Below are positions 1 through 8,872 of a DNA stretch of 64,000 nucleotides, in pieces; within the stretch, counting starts at the first letter, position 1, and each line of letters starts with the position of its first letter. A model generated the notes under the pieces. The model saw nothing but the letters and a program-made list of their open reading frames with translations, ran no database searches and was not told the origin of the DNA. A program made the position numbers and the translations under genes. The stretch lies in contig NZ_CP125378.1 in assembly GCF_034008635.1 (NCBI RefSeq), positions 5,890,501 through 5,954,500 on the forward strand. Reading direction: 5' to 3'. Origin of the DNA: Pseudomonas sp. P8_229 (GTDB lineage: Bacteria > Pseudomonadota > Gammaproteobacteria > Pseudomonadales > Pseudomonadaceae).

Positions 1-465
1 ATCGTGCAGGATCTGCGGCAAGTGCGCCATGAATTCGCCGTTGCTGTCATCGATGCAGTAACCGCCCTCGGTGATGGTCAGCGAGACGATGCGGATCTGC
101 GGATCGGCGAGTTTGTCGATCAGCGCCTGTGCGCCATCCTCGGCCAGGAGCATGTCGCGAATCGCGCCGATCACCCGTACTTCGGTGTCATCGCTGTCGC
201 CGAGTTCGAACAGGGTGAACAGGTAGTCCTGCTCTTTGAGATCGTCACGGGCACGGCGGTCTTCAGCGCGCAGGCCGACACCGCAAATGGCCCAGTCCAG
301 AGCCTGACCGGTGTTCATCAGCGCATCGGTGTAATACGCCTGATGCGCGCGGTGGAAGCCGCCGACGCCAATGTGTGCGATGCCCTGGCGGGTGTCGCTG
401 AGGCTGTAGGCCGGCAGTTGCACCTCGGGAGCGAGGCGATGCAGGTTGTGTCTGTTCAGTTTCAT
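1..465 (-). CDS. mtlD: Mannitol 2-dehydrogenase, N-terminal part (cut by window edge)
   Basis: Only the first 155 codons are present; the gene runs off the left edge. The protein starts MKLNRHNLHRL and contains IAHIGVGGFHRAHQAYYTD, the N-terminal nucleotide-binding motif of polyol-specific long-chain dehydrogenases, which oxidise mannitol or arabitol to the ketose with NAD+. It lies 17 nt downstream of the transporter ATPase gene, as in the mtlEFGKDYZ operon known from Pseudomonas fluorescens. The dehydrogenase would act in the cytoplasm on the polyol delivered by MtlEFGK. The ATG at 463-465 is the first in frame. Identification rests on motif plus operon order. Confidence 0.93.
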   Translation of the reverse strand, partial: MKLNRHNLHRLAPEVQLPAYSLSDTRQGIAHIGVGGFHRAHQAYYTDALMNTGQALDWAICGVGLRAEDRRARDDLKEQDYLFTLFELGDSDDTEVRVIGAIRDMLLAEDGAQALIDKLADPQIRIVSLTITEGGYCIDDSNGEFMAHLPQILHD

Positions 466-482
466 CGGGCAAGTCTCGAAAT

Positions 483-1586
483 TCAGGCCGCCGCGCGCAG
501 CGGGCGGGTCAGCGCCACGCCGTCGGCGTCGAACAGGTGGCAATGGCTGGCGTCCAGGTGCAGGTTCAGTTGCTCGCCATAGCGGCTCGCGAGGTCACCG
601 CGTACACGCATGGTCAGGGCTTCGCCGGCGTTGGTGGTGACGTGGCAGAAGGTGTCGCTGCCGAGGCGTTCGCTGACGTCGGCGGTGACTTGCAGGGTAC
701 AGTCGCCCGGTCGCGCCAGTTCCAGATGCTCCGGGCGAATGCCCAGGGTCACGGCGCTGCCGACGCTCAGATTGGCGGCGTTGAACGGCAGGGTGATGCG
801 CGTTCCGGCGTCCAGCGACACTTCGCAGCTCTGGCCGTCGACCCGGGCGATCCTGCCCTTGAGGAAACCCATTTTTGGTGTGCCAAGGAAACCGGCGACG
901 AACAGGTTGGCCGGGTTGTGATAGAGGTCCAGCGGCGAGCCGACCTGCTCGATCTTGCCGCCATTGAGCACCACGACCTTGTCAGCCATGGTCATTGCTT
1001 CGACCTGATCGTGGGTCACGTAGATCATGGTTGCCTGCAGGTCCTTGTGCAGGCGCAGCAGCTCCAGTCGCATCTGCACCCGCAGCGCGGCGTCGAGGTT
1101 GGACAGCGGTTCGTCGAACAGGAAAATCTTCGGATTGCGCACGATCGCCCGGCCGATGGCGACACGTTGGCGCTGCCCGCCGGACAGTTGTTTTGGCTTG
1201 CGTTCCAGCATCGGCCCGAGTTCGAGAATGCGCGCCGCTTCGCCGACTTTCTTTTCGACTTCGGCTTTTGGCACACCCGCCAGATCGAGGGCGAACGACA
1301 TGTTTTTCTTTACGGTCATGTGCGGGTACAGCGCGTAGGTCTGAAACACCATCGCCAGATCGCGCTTGGCCGGGCTGACTTCGGTGATGTCGCGGCCATC
1401 GAGTTCGATGGTGCCGCCGCTGACTTCTTCCAGGCCGGCAATCAGCCGCAGCAGGGTGGATTTGCCGCAGCCGGACGGGCCGACGAAGACCACGAATTCC
1501 TTGTCGTTCACCTCAAGGTCGATGCCCTTGATGATGGAGAAACCTTCGAAGCCTTTTTGCAGATTGTTGATTTTCAGGTTGGCCAT
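483..1586 (-). CDS. mtlK: Mannitol/polyol ABC transporter ATP-binding subunit
   Basis: A 367-aa MalK-type ATPase that powers polyol import. Visible motifs are Walker [10 protein letters not shown] (about residues 37-45), the Q-loop, the signature [15 protein letters not shown], Walker B IFLFDEP and the switch histidine in THDQVEA. A C-terminal OB-type regulatory region follows (about 235-367), as in the MalK/UgpC subfamily. GGAGG precedes the ATG. It is separated from mtlG by 165 nt containing a REPIN, so its message level may differ from that of the upstream genes. Cytoplasmic, on the inner membrane with MtlF and MtlG. Confidence 0.96.
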   Translation of the reverse strand: MANLKINNLQKGFEGFSIIKGIDLEVNDKEFVVFVGPSGCGKSTLLRLIAGLEEVSGGTIELDGRDITEVSPAKRDLAMVFQTYALYPHMTVKKNMSFALDLAGVPKAEVEKKVGEAARILELGPMLERKPKQLSGGQRQRVAIGRAIVRNPKIFLFDEPLSNLDAALRVQMRLELLRLHKDLQATMIYVTHDQVEAMTMADKVVVLNGGKIEQVGSPLDLYHNPANLFVAGFLGTPKMGFLKGRIARVDGQSCEVSLDAGTRITLPFNAANLSVGSAVTLGIRPEHLELARPGDCTLQVTADVSERLGSDTFCHVTTNAGEALTMRVRGDLASRYGEQLNLHLDASHCHLFDADGVALTRPLRAAA

Positions 1587-1636
1587 GATGATGGGCCTCC
1601 AGATGTTGTTATTCGTTTGAGCCAGACGGGCTTTTC

Positions 1637-1728
1637 TGTAGGAGTGAGCCTGCTCGCGATAGGGCCATGTCAGCCGACATCGCCGTTGAATGACACTCCG
1701 CTATCGCGAGCAGGCTCACTCCTGCAGG
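1637..1728. repeat. REPIN between mtlG and mtlK
   Basis: Two inverted copies of a Pseudomonas REP: TGTAGGAGTGAGCCTGCTCG at 1637 and its near-complement TCGCGAGCAGGCTCACTCCT ending near 1723, about 45 nt apart. It can fold into a long hairpin in the mtl transcript and lies wholly in the gap between the two genes. Such REP doublets are scattered in Pseudomonas genomes and are mobilised by RAYT transposases; no RAYT gene is in this window. Confidence 0.9.
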
Positions 1729-1751
1729 GGATTGTGTTGAGTTGGTGAGAT

Positions 1752-2582
1752 TCATTTCACCGCGCCAAAGGAGAGGCCGCGCACCAGTTGTTTCTGGCTG
1801 ATCCAGCCGAAGATCAGGATCGGCGCACAGGCCAGGGTCGAGACCGCCGACAATTTGGCCCAGAACAAGCCTTCAGGACTTGAGTACGAGGCGATCAGCG
1901 CGGTCAGTGGCGCGGCTTTCGACGAGGTCAGGTTCAGCGACCAGAACGCCTCGTTCCAGCACAGGATCAGCGACAGCAGCACGGTCGAGGCGAGGCCGCC
2001 CTTGGCGATCGGCAGCAGCACGCGGACCATTTCCTGCCACAGGGTGGCGCCGTCGAGGCGGGCGGCTTCGAGGATGTCTTTGGGGATGTCCTTGAAGTAG
2101 GTGTAAACCATCCAGACCACGATCGGCAGGTTGATCAGGGTGTAGATCACAATCAACGCGATGCGCGTATCGAGCAGACCGAAACTCTTGGCCAGCAGGT
2201 AGATCGGCATCAGCACGCCCACTGGCGGCAGCATCTTGGTCGAGAGCATCCACAGTAGCGTGCCCTTGGTGCGCTGGGTTTCGTAGAACGCCATCGAGTA
2301 GGCGGCGGGCACCGCGATCAGCAGACACAGGGCTGTAGCGCTGAACGAGATCACCACCGAGTTCCAGGCAAAACTGAAGTAGTCGCTGCGCTCGTTGATG
2401 TGCAGGTAGTTTTCCAGCGTTGGCGTGAAGATGAATTGCGGCGGCGTGGCGAAGGCGTCGATTTCGGTCTTGAAACTGGTCATTACCATCCAGAAGATCG
2501 GGAAGAAAATCACGATCGCGATGGCCCAGGCCAGGGTGCCGAGCAGCAGGCTTTGCAGCCGGCGGGATTGTTGAAGAGTCAT
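1752..2582 (-). CDS. mtlG: Polyol ABC transporter permease MtlG
   Basis: A 276-aa inner-membrane permease of the MalG type. About six hydrophobic segments are visible, the first at residues 13-35. The cytoplasmic EAA loop that contacts the ATPase reads ILEAARLDGATLWQEMVRVLLP (about 185-205). It pairs with MtlF as the membrane channel for mannitol/arabitol/glucitol. The start codon lies 8 nt after the mtlF stop, so the two are probably translated together. GAGG precedes the ATG at normal spacing. Confidence 0.95.
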   Translation of the reverse strand: MTLQQSRRLQSLLLGTLAWAIAIVIFFPIFWMVMTSFKTEIDAFATPPQFIFTPTLENYLHINERSDYFSFAWNSVVISFSATALCLLIAVPAAYSMAFYETQRTKGTLLWMLSTKMLPPVGVLMPIYLLAKSFGLLDTRIALIVIYTLINLPIVVWMVYTYFKDIPKDILEAARLDGATLWQEMVRVLLPIAKGGLASTVLLSLILCWNEAFWSLNLTSSKAAPLTALIASYSSPEGLFWAKLSAVSTLACAPILIFGWISQKQLVRGLSFGAVK

Positions 2583-2590
2583 GGCAGGCC

Positions 2591-3517
2591 TCAGGCTTTG
2601 TCAGTCAGGTTTTTGCCGATCATCCGCACCAGAATGATCGCGGCGATGTTGGCGATGACCACGGCAATCAAGCCGCCCGCCGAAGCCATGCCGACGTCGA
2701 ACTGCACCAGCGCCTGGTTGTAGATCAGGTAGGCGAGGTTGGTCGAGGCGTAACCGGGGCCGCCGTTGGTGGTGGTGAAAATCTCGGCGAACACCGACAG
2801 CAGGAAGATCGTTTCGATCATCACCACCACGGCAATCGGTCTTGCCAGGTGCGGCAGGGTCAGGTGCCAGAAGATCGCGATCGGCCCAGCACCGTCCAGG
2901 CGTGCGGCCTCTTTCTGTTCCTGATCGAGGGACTGCATGGCCGTCATCAGGATCAGGATCGCGAAGGGCAGCCATTGCCACGAAACAATGATGATGATCG
3001 ACAGCAGCGGGTAGTGCGCCAGCCAGTCCACCGGGTCGGCGCCGAACAGCCGCCAGACGTAAGCGAGGATTCCCGAAACCGGATGGAAAATCAGGTTCTT
3101 CCAGATCAGCGCTCCCACGGTGGGCATGATGAAGAATGGCGAGATCAGCATCACCCGCACGATGCCGCGGCCGAGAAACTCACTGGCCTCGAGCAACGCG
3201 CTGATCAGCACGCCGAACACGATGCTGATCAGTAGCACGCTGCCGACCAGCAACAGGGTATTGGTGGCGCCGGGCAGGAAGCCCGAGTCGGTGAGGAAGT
3301 AGGTGAAGTTCTCCAGCCCGACGAATTCGTTCACACCCGGATCGAGCAGGTTGTAGCGAATCATCGAAAAGTAAATGGTCATGCCCAATGGCACGATCAT
3401 CCACAGCAGCAACAGGGCCACCGAAGGGCTGACCAGAAACCAGCCGGGATTGGCCACGCGGTTTTTGCGCTGGGGCCGGGACAGGTCGATGTGGGCTTTG
3501 GCAGTTGAAGTATTCAT
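2591..3517 (-). CDS. mtlF: Polyol ABC transporter permease MtlF
   Basis: A 308-aa MalF-type permease with six or so membrane spans and the EAA loop KEAARLDGAGPIAIFWHLTLP. The open frame extends 33 codons further upstream, but that extension lies over the REPIN at 3557-3647. I therefore place the start at ATG 3515-3517 (MNTSTAKAHIDL), where family-like sequence begins. No strong ribosome-binding site is visible, which is odd beside mtlE and mtlG. The long gap to mtlE (153 nt) holds the REPIN. Confidence 0.93.
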   Translation of the reverse strand: MNTSTAKAHIDLSRPQRKNRVANPGWFLVSPSVALLLLWMIVPLGMTIYFSMIRYNLLDPGVNEFVGLENFTYFLTDSGFLPGATNTLLLVGSVLLISIVFGVLISALLEASEFLGRGIVRVMLISPFFIMPTVGALIWKNLIFHPVSGILAYVWRLFGADPVDWLAHYPLLSIIIIVSWQWLPFAILILMTAMQSLDQEQKEAARLDGAGPIAIFWHLTLPHLARPIAVVVMIETIFLLSVFAEIFTTTNGGPGYASTNLAYLIYNQALVQFDVGMASAGGLIAVVIANIAAIILVRMIGKNLTDKA

Positions 3518-3556
3518 GGCAATCACAACCGAGTCATACAGACCTATGGAGAGCCC

Positions 3557-3647
3557 CTGTGGGAGCGGGCTTGCTCGCGAAAGCGGTGGGTCAGTGTCAT
3601 GTGTATTGGCTGACACGACGCCTTCGCGAGCAAGCCCGTTCCCACAG
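3557..3647. repeat. REPIN between mtlE and mtlF
   Basis: Inverted REP pair of the other Pseudomonas subtype: CTGTGGGAGCGGGCTTGCTC from 3557, and TTCGCGAGCAAGCCCGTTCC followed by CACAG ending at 3647. It sits directly behind the substrate-binding-protein gene. In many ABC operons a hairpin here protects the 3' end of the binding-protein message and lets it exceed the permease message; that role is inferred. Confidence 0.9.
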
Positions 3648-3670
3648 AAGGCAGGAGCGAGCTTTGCGGG

Positions 3671-4981
<1,311 letters not shown>

Positions 4982-5210
4982 CGTGCACTCCTTTTCTGCA
5001 CCCGGCGGGTGGCAGAAGGACAGTTATTGTTTTTGTGTCTTCCGAATGCAGGAAGAATGTGTGCTGATTACAGCCCTCAATCGACAGACTGACAAATCAT
5101 CCGTCGCACTAAAAACAATACTTTTTTGCACTGTGGATTGTCGGGATAAACGCAGGGAAGGGCTTTTCAGCGGGGAAAGGTTGGCGAATGTGTACAGGTT
5201 TCATCCAAGA
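4982..5210 (-). promoter_or_regulatory. mtlE promoter region with candidate MtlR direct repeat
   Basis: This 229-nt non-coding stretch upstream of mtlE is AT-richer than its surroundings. Read towards mtlE it has two AGTGC boxes, at 5128-5132 and 5106-5110, exactly 22 nt apart (two helical turns) and separated by an A/T-rich spacer. That arrangement is typical of AraC-family activator half-sites, so these are my candidate MtlR sites. The call is inference from spacing; there is no footprint evidence here. Confidence 0.5.
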
Positions 5211-5303
5211 CTGTAGGAGTGAGCCTGCTCGCGAATACGGTGTGTCAGCGACATATTTGTCAACTGATCCTCCGCCTTCGCGAGCAGGCTCACTCCTACA
5301 GGG
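5211..5303. repeat. REPIN between mtlR and the mtlE promoter
   Basis: Inverted REP pair, CTGTAGGAGTGAGCCTGCTC at 5211 and GCGAGCAGGCTCACTCCTAC ending at 5299. It lies only 9 nt past the mtlR stop codon, so it may act as the mtlR transcript end and insulate the mtlE promoter. Confidence 0.9.
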
Positions 5304-5312
5304 GGGCTGTTG

Positions 5313-6218
5313 TCAGTTGTGGTTCTGCTCGGTCAGGCGTTGTACCGCCAGGCGTCGATAGTGCGACGGCGTCATGCCCTTGAGTTGCAGAAAGCGTCGA
5401 TTGAAATTGGAGATGTTGTTGAACCCCGACTCGAAACACACGTCGGTCACCGGTTTGTTGCCGTCGGCGAGCAGTTCGCAGGATTTGCTGATGCGCAGGC
5501 GATTGACGAACTCGATGAAGTTACGCCCAGTGGCCTGTTTGAACACGCGGCTGAAATAGGTCGGCGTCATCCCCAGATGCTCGGCGACTTCTTCCAGCGT
5601 CAGTTCCCGGGCGTAATGGGTGAAGATGAAATCGACGGCGCGGTTGGTGCGGTCGATGTTGTGCTCGTCGGCCAGTTGCGTGTTGGTGGCGCCGGACAGC
5701 AGTTGATAATCGTCAGTTGCCGCCAGCAATTCCATCAGGATGAAAAAGTGTCCGAGCCGGGTGATGCCGCGAGTGTCGGCAATTCGTTGCATCAGGGTCA
5801 TGGCCTGATGGATTGTGTCTTTGTCTCGAAACTCGATGCCGTACTGCGCGCGCTCCAGCAATGGCGCCAGAGTCTTGAGCTCGGCGAACACCTGATGTCC
5901 GCTGTCGAACAACTCGTCAGTGAAGTTCACCAGCATGTCGCGCTTTTCCACCACCTCGTCTTCGCCCACCTGGCTGATCCAGTTGTGCGGCAGATTGGGG
6001 CCGGTGAGGAACAGCGATTGCGGATAGAAGTTGCCGATGTAGTCGCCGATGAACACCTTGCCGGAACTGGCAACAATCAGGTGCAGTTCGTATTCCTTGT
6101 GGAAATGCCAGCGCACCAACGGGCAGGGGAAACCGTGCTGACGGTAGATGATGGACAACCCGTTATGGTCGTCCATCAACTCGTAGGAGGGGTCCGTGAT
6201 TCTGGTTGCCCGAGTCAT
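5313..6218 (-). CDS. mtlR: AraC-family transcriptional activator of the mannitol operon
   Basis: A 301-aa regulator. The N-terminal cupin-like sensing part (about 1-185) includes PLVRWHFHKEYELHLI. The C-terminal AraC domain (about 200-295) has two helix-turn-helix units: LTLEEVAEHLGMTPTYFSRVFK, then ITDVCFESGFNNISNFNRRF-like sequence ending FLQLKGMTPSHYRR. It lies directly upstream of mtlE in the same direction, the position of MtlR in P. fluorescens, where it activates mtl genes in response to polyols. Confidence 0.92.
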   Translation of the reverse strand: MTRATRITDPSYELMDDHNGLSIIYRQHGFPCPLVRWHFHKEYELHLIVASSGKVFIGDYIGNFYPQSLFLTGPNLPHNWISQVGEDEVVEKRDMLVNFTDELFDSGHQVFAELKTLAPLLERAQYGIEFRDKDTIHQAMTLMQRIADTRGITRLGHFFILMELLAATDDYQLLSGATNTQLADEHNIDRTNRAVDFIFTHYARELTLEEVAEHLGMTPTYFSRVFKQATGRNFIEFVNRLRISKSCELLADGNKPVTDVCFESGFNNISNFNRRFLQLKGMTPSHYRRLAVQRLTEQNHN

Positions 6219-6285
6219 GTCCGATGCGTTCTGTCGTTATGTCAGATGCTCATCATGCACGCCCGCCATCGACAGTTCCAGCGCC

Positions 6286-7155
6286 TCAGCCGCGGGCTTT
6301 CCTCAGTCCTTTGGCGTGGTTGATCTGCTGGCAATAGTCGGCCAGCCGAGTGGCACCGACGAAGTCGGCATTGATAATGCTGCACTTCGGCGCCCATCCC
6401 GATTCCGGACCAAACCATTGATTGAGTTCGTTGGTGATGCGCTTGACGCCGGCCAACTCGCCGTAGCTGGTGGCCGACAGCGACCAGAGGTTGCCGGTTG
6501 CCGGTGGGTTGGCCAGCGTTCGCGAAATGTGTTGCTGCAGTTGCTCGGTAGAGGTGATGTCCGAGCCGCTCCATTCATGGCGGATCTTCGGCCAGTACAG
6601 CGGTGAATTGAACTGGGGATGCCAATCACTTGCCAGCACCACTCGCTGTAACGCACTGGTTCGTTTAAGTTGCTCAAGTGTCAGGTGGCGGTTGTCTTGG
6701 GGAATGAGTCGCGGCGCCAGTTCAGTCATGATCACTTCATGGAAACCCTTGTAATCAAATGGCTCGTCGTTGACCCCCTTGAGCTCATGAAAGTCCAACA
6801 CAATGAACTCGTCCCGATTGTCATTGAGGAATACTTCCAGGCTTTTTAGAAGTTCACTGAGCGAGCGCCCGCGGAACAGTTTATAGCCATGGAATGTATG
6901 GAATTTTTTTACCCCCAGCCAATGTTCATCCGAGTGCAGGCGCAAGTCGAAAGCACGGATGCCTTCGCTGAGTTGCTGAATGAAAGGACCATCCTGGCAG
7001 ACAAACCAGTTAGTGGCGGGCTGCAGGTAGGCCGGATAGGAGAAATCGTGATCCAGCCCGGAATTATGGGCTCCGGGCCAGACCAGTTCGCCGAGAGTCA
7101 GTTGTTCAATGTAGGGCGAAGTGCTCATCCAGTTTTTGTAAGGGTAGTTATTCAT
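6286..7155 (-). CDS. PLC-like phosphodiesterase (PI-PLC X-domain type)
   Basis: A 289-aa protein resembling bacterial phosphatidylinositol-specific phospholipase C. It has PGAHNSG with H30, the FDLRL segment with D70 and R72, and FHTFHGYKLFRG with H86/H89 as candidate second catalytic histidine. IVLDFHELKG continues the TIM-barrel pattern. No signal peptide is visible, so it may be cytoplasmic or exported by another route. The substrate cannot be read from sequence. The neighbours are mtlR and a glycosyltransferase, neither obviously related in function. Confidence 0.75.
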   Translation of the reverse strand: MNNYPYKNWMSTSPYIEQLTLGELVWPGAHNSGLDHDFSYPAYLQPATNWFVCQDGPFIQQLSEGIRAFDLRLHSDEHWLGVKKFHTFHGYKLFRGRSLSELLKSLEVFLNDNRDEFIVLDFHELKGVNDEPFDYKGFHEVIMTELAPRLIPQDNRHLTLEQLKRTSALQRVVLASDWHPQFNSPLYWPKIRHEWSGSDITSTEQLQQHISRTLANPPATGNLWSLSATSYGELAGVKRITNELNQWFGPESGWAPKCSIINADFVGATRLADYCQQINHAKGLRKARG

Positions 7156-7302
7156 GGTGCATTCCGTTGCAGATAAGTTGAGTTCTCGCTGATCAGTTAA
7201 ATAATGGGATCAGGTCGAAAATATTCTTGGTTGCAGTGGAAACAAGTGCAAGACAATACTCTTTTCAAAGTATTGGTAATGTACTTTTGCAATTATAAAT
7301 AA

Positions 7303-8595
7303 TTAGCTTGTCTGGTTTTTCGCTTCGATCCATTGCGACATGTACTGCGTGCTTTTATGCAAATGATGGCGCAACATGCCGCCAGTAAAGTTGTTGCGCC
7401 GCAGCGCTGACAAGTTGTCGCGGCAATCCTGCAAACGTTCGATCAATGCCGGCCCATGGATACGCTGCCGATACCGCTCGTTCAACAAATCGATGCCAGC
7501 CTGTTGCGCACCCGTCCAGCGCAACTTGTCTTCGTGCAGTTTGACTGCCGCATCGGCCAGCGCCTGGGCTGACAGTGCCACGTCACCGGGCCATGGCAGT
7601 GCGCCGCACATGCCTTCTGCGCCGATGGGAGTCGTGACGTTGGGGGTGCCACAGAGCATGGCATCGACGATTTTGCCCTTGATCCCTGCGCCGAAACGCA
7701 AGGGCGCCAGGCACACCCGGGCTTGCGACATCACTTGCAGCGCGTCTTCGGCCCAGTTCATCACGTGAAAGCCCTGCGCCGCATTGTGCAACGCCGTGGC
7801 CTTGGGGGGCGTGTAAGCGCCGTAGACATGCAGTTGGGCACCGGGCAATTGCTGGCGGATGAGCGGCCAGACAGCCGTCTTCATCCACAGTACGGCGTCC
7901 CAGTTCGGCGCGTGGCGGAAATTGCCGATGCTCAGAAAGTGCGCCCGGTCCTCGAATGGCACAAAGTTCCCGCGCGGTGGTTCGAGCATCAGCGGGCACC
8001 AGTGCAGCAGATCGCGGGGGACCCGGAACTGCTCGACCAGCAACTGGATTTCCACTTCGGAAATCATCAGATTCAAGTCGCAGCGATACAGCGCAGCGAT
8101 TTCCCGCTTGGCCAGGTCGGTGTCGGCCATCAACTCGAATTCTTCACGTAGCGCCGGGGTGAACAGCGCCGTGAAGTCCTGATTGTCCGGATCGTGCTTC
8201 AAGCGCTCCTTGAGCCGCTGGTGACGGGCGTGTCGCAGGCTTTGCAGGTCGGATGTCTCCAGTACCCGCAGGGCATTCGGGCAATGTTTCTCGACGCGCC
8301 AGCCGAACTGTTCTTCCATCATGAACTGGTCGAACAAGACGATATCCGGGGCCAGTTCACTGACGAAAGCGTCGAAGCTGCTGCTGTTGAGTTCTATCGG
8401 TACTTCGCAGATGCCCAGTTCGGCCAGGTCAGCCTTGTGTTCGCCGGGACCGGCGGGGCTGCTGAAGGTGATGTCCCAGCCTTGTTGCAGGAACGTTTCG
8501 AGAATCTGCATGACATGCCCGCTGGCCGCTGAAGAACGCGGTTCGGGCCAGACGTAACCGATGACCAGAACTTTGGTGGCGGGAGATGCGGGCAT
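7303..8595 (-). CDS. Glycosyltransferase (GT4-like, GT-B fold)
   Basis: A 430-aa protein without signal peptide. The N-terminal half starts KVLVIGYVWPEP and holds an acceptor-side Rossmann domain. The C-terminal half has LSIGNFRHAPNWDAVLWM and FGAGIKGKIVDAMLCGTPNVTT, the sugar-nucleotide-binding pattern with the usual glutamate/alanine region of GT4-type enzymes. It probably transfers a sugar to a surface polysaccharide or protein, but it stands alone and is not in a polysaccharide cluster. AAGGA lies about 10 nt before the ATG. Confidence 0.75.
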   Translation of the reverse strand: MPASPATKVLVIGYVWPEPRSSAASGHVMQILETFLQQGWDITFSSPAGPGEHKADLAELGICEVPIELNSSSFDAFVSELAPDIVLFDQFMMEEQFGWRVEKHCPNALRVLETSDLQSLRHARHQRLKERLKHDPDNQDFTALFTPALREEFELMADTDLAKREIAALYRCDLNLMISEVEIQLLVEQFRVPRDLLHWCPLMLEPPRGNFVPFEDRAHFLSIGNFRHAPNWDAVLWMKTAVWPLIRQQLPGAQLHVYGAYTPPKATALHNAAQGFHVMNWAEDALQVMSQARVCLAPLRFGAGIKGKIVDAMLCGTPNVTTPIGAEGMCGALPWPGDVALSAQALADAAVKLHEDKLRWTGAQQAGIDLLNERYRQRIHGPALIERLQDCRDNLSALRRNNFTGGMLRHHLHKSTQYMSQWIEAKNQTS

Positions 8596-8872
8596 TGACG
8601 GATGTTCCTTGCAGGCAGGCGGGTAAAAACGCGGCGCAATTAGACCACATCTGAGTCAGGTTTTTACAGGGCGGGAAGTTTACCGACTTGCGGGTTTGAC
8701 CTTGTCATGTAACGCGGAAAGCGTTTTTTTCGAAATTTCATTATTGTCGAAACATTGGAAAAGTTTACTAACTTAACTTTTTTTAATTTTTGTTTTTAGC
8801 TCGGTATGTTGTATGTGGCTCAATTAACTCAAGTCGGCATCAATGCCTGGCCTCGTACCGGAAAGTCAACTT
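8596..8872 (+). promoter_or_regulatory. AT-rich intergenic region upstream of the ADP-ribosyltransferase gene
   Basis: This 277-nt gap separates the divergent glycosyltransferase and toxin-like genes. From about 8725 to 8805 it is strongly AT-rich (runs such as TTTTTTTAATTTTTGTTTTT without GC clamps), unlike the flanking genes. That composition suits a horizontally acquired gene silenced by H-NS-like MvaT proteins. No clear sigma-70 boxes could be assigned. Confidence 0.4.

Noticed and set aside
3518..3616. Longer MtlF starting at 3616
   Set aside because: The extra codons are REPIN sequence, not protein-like.
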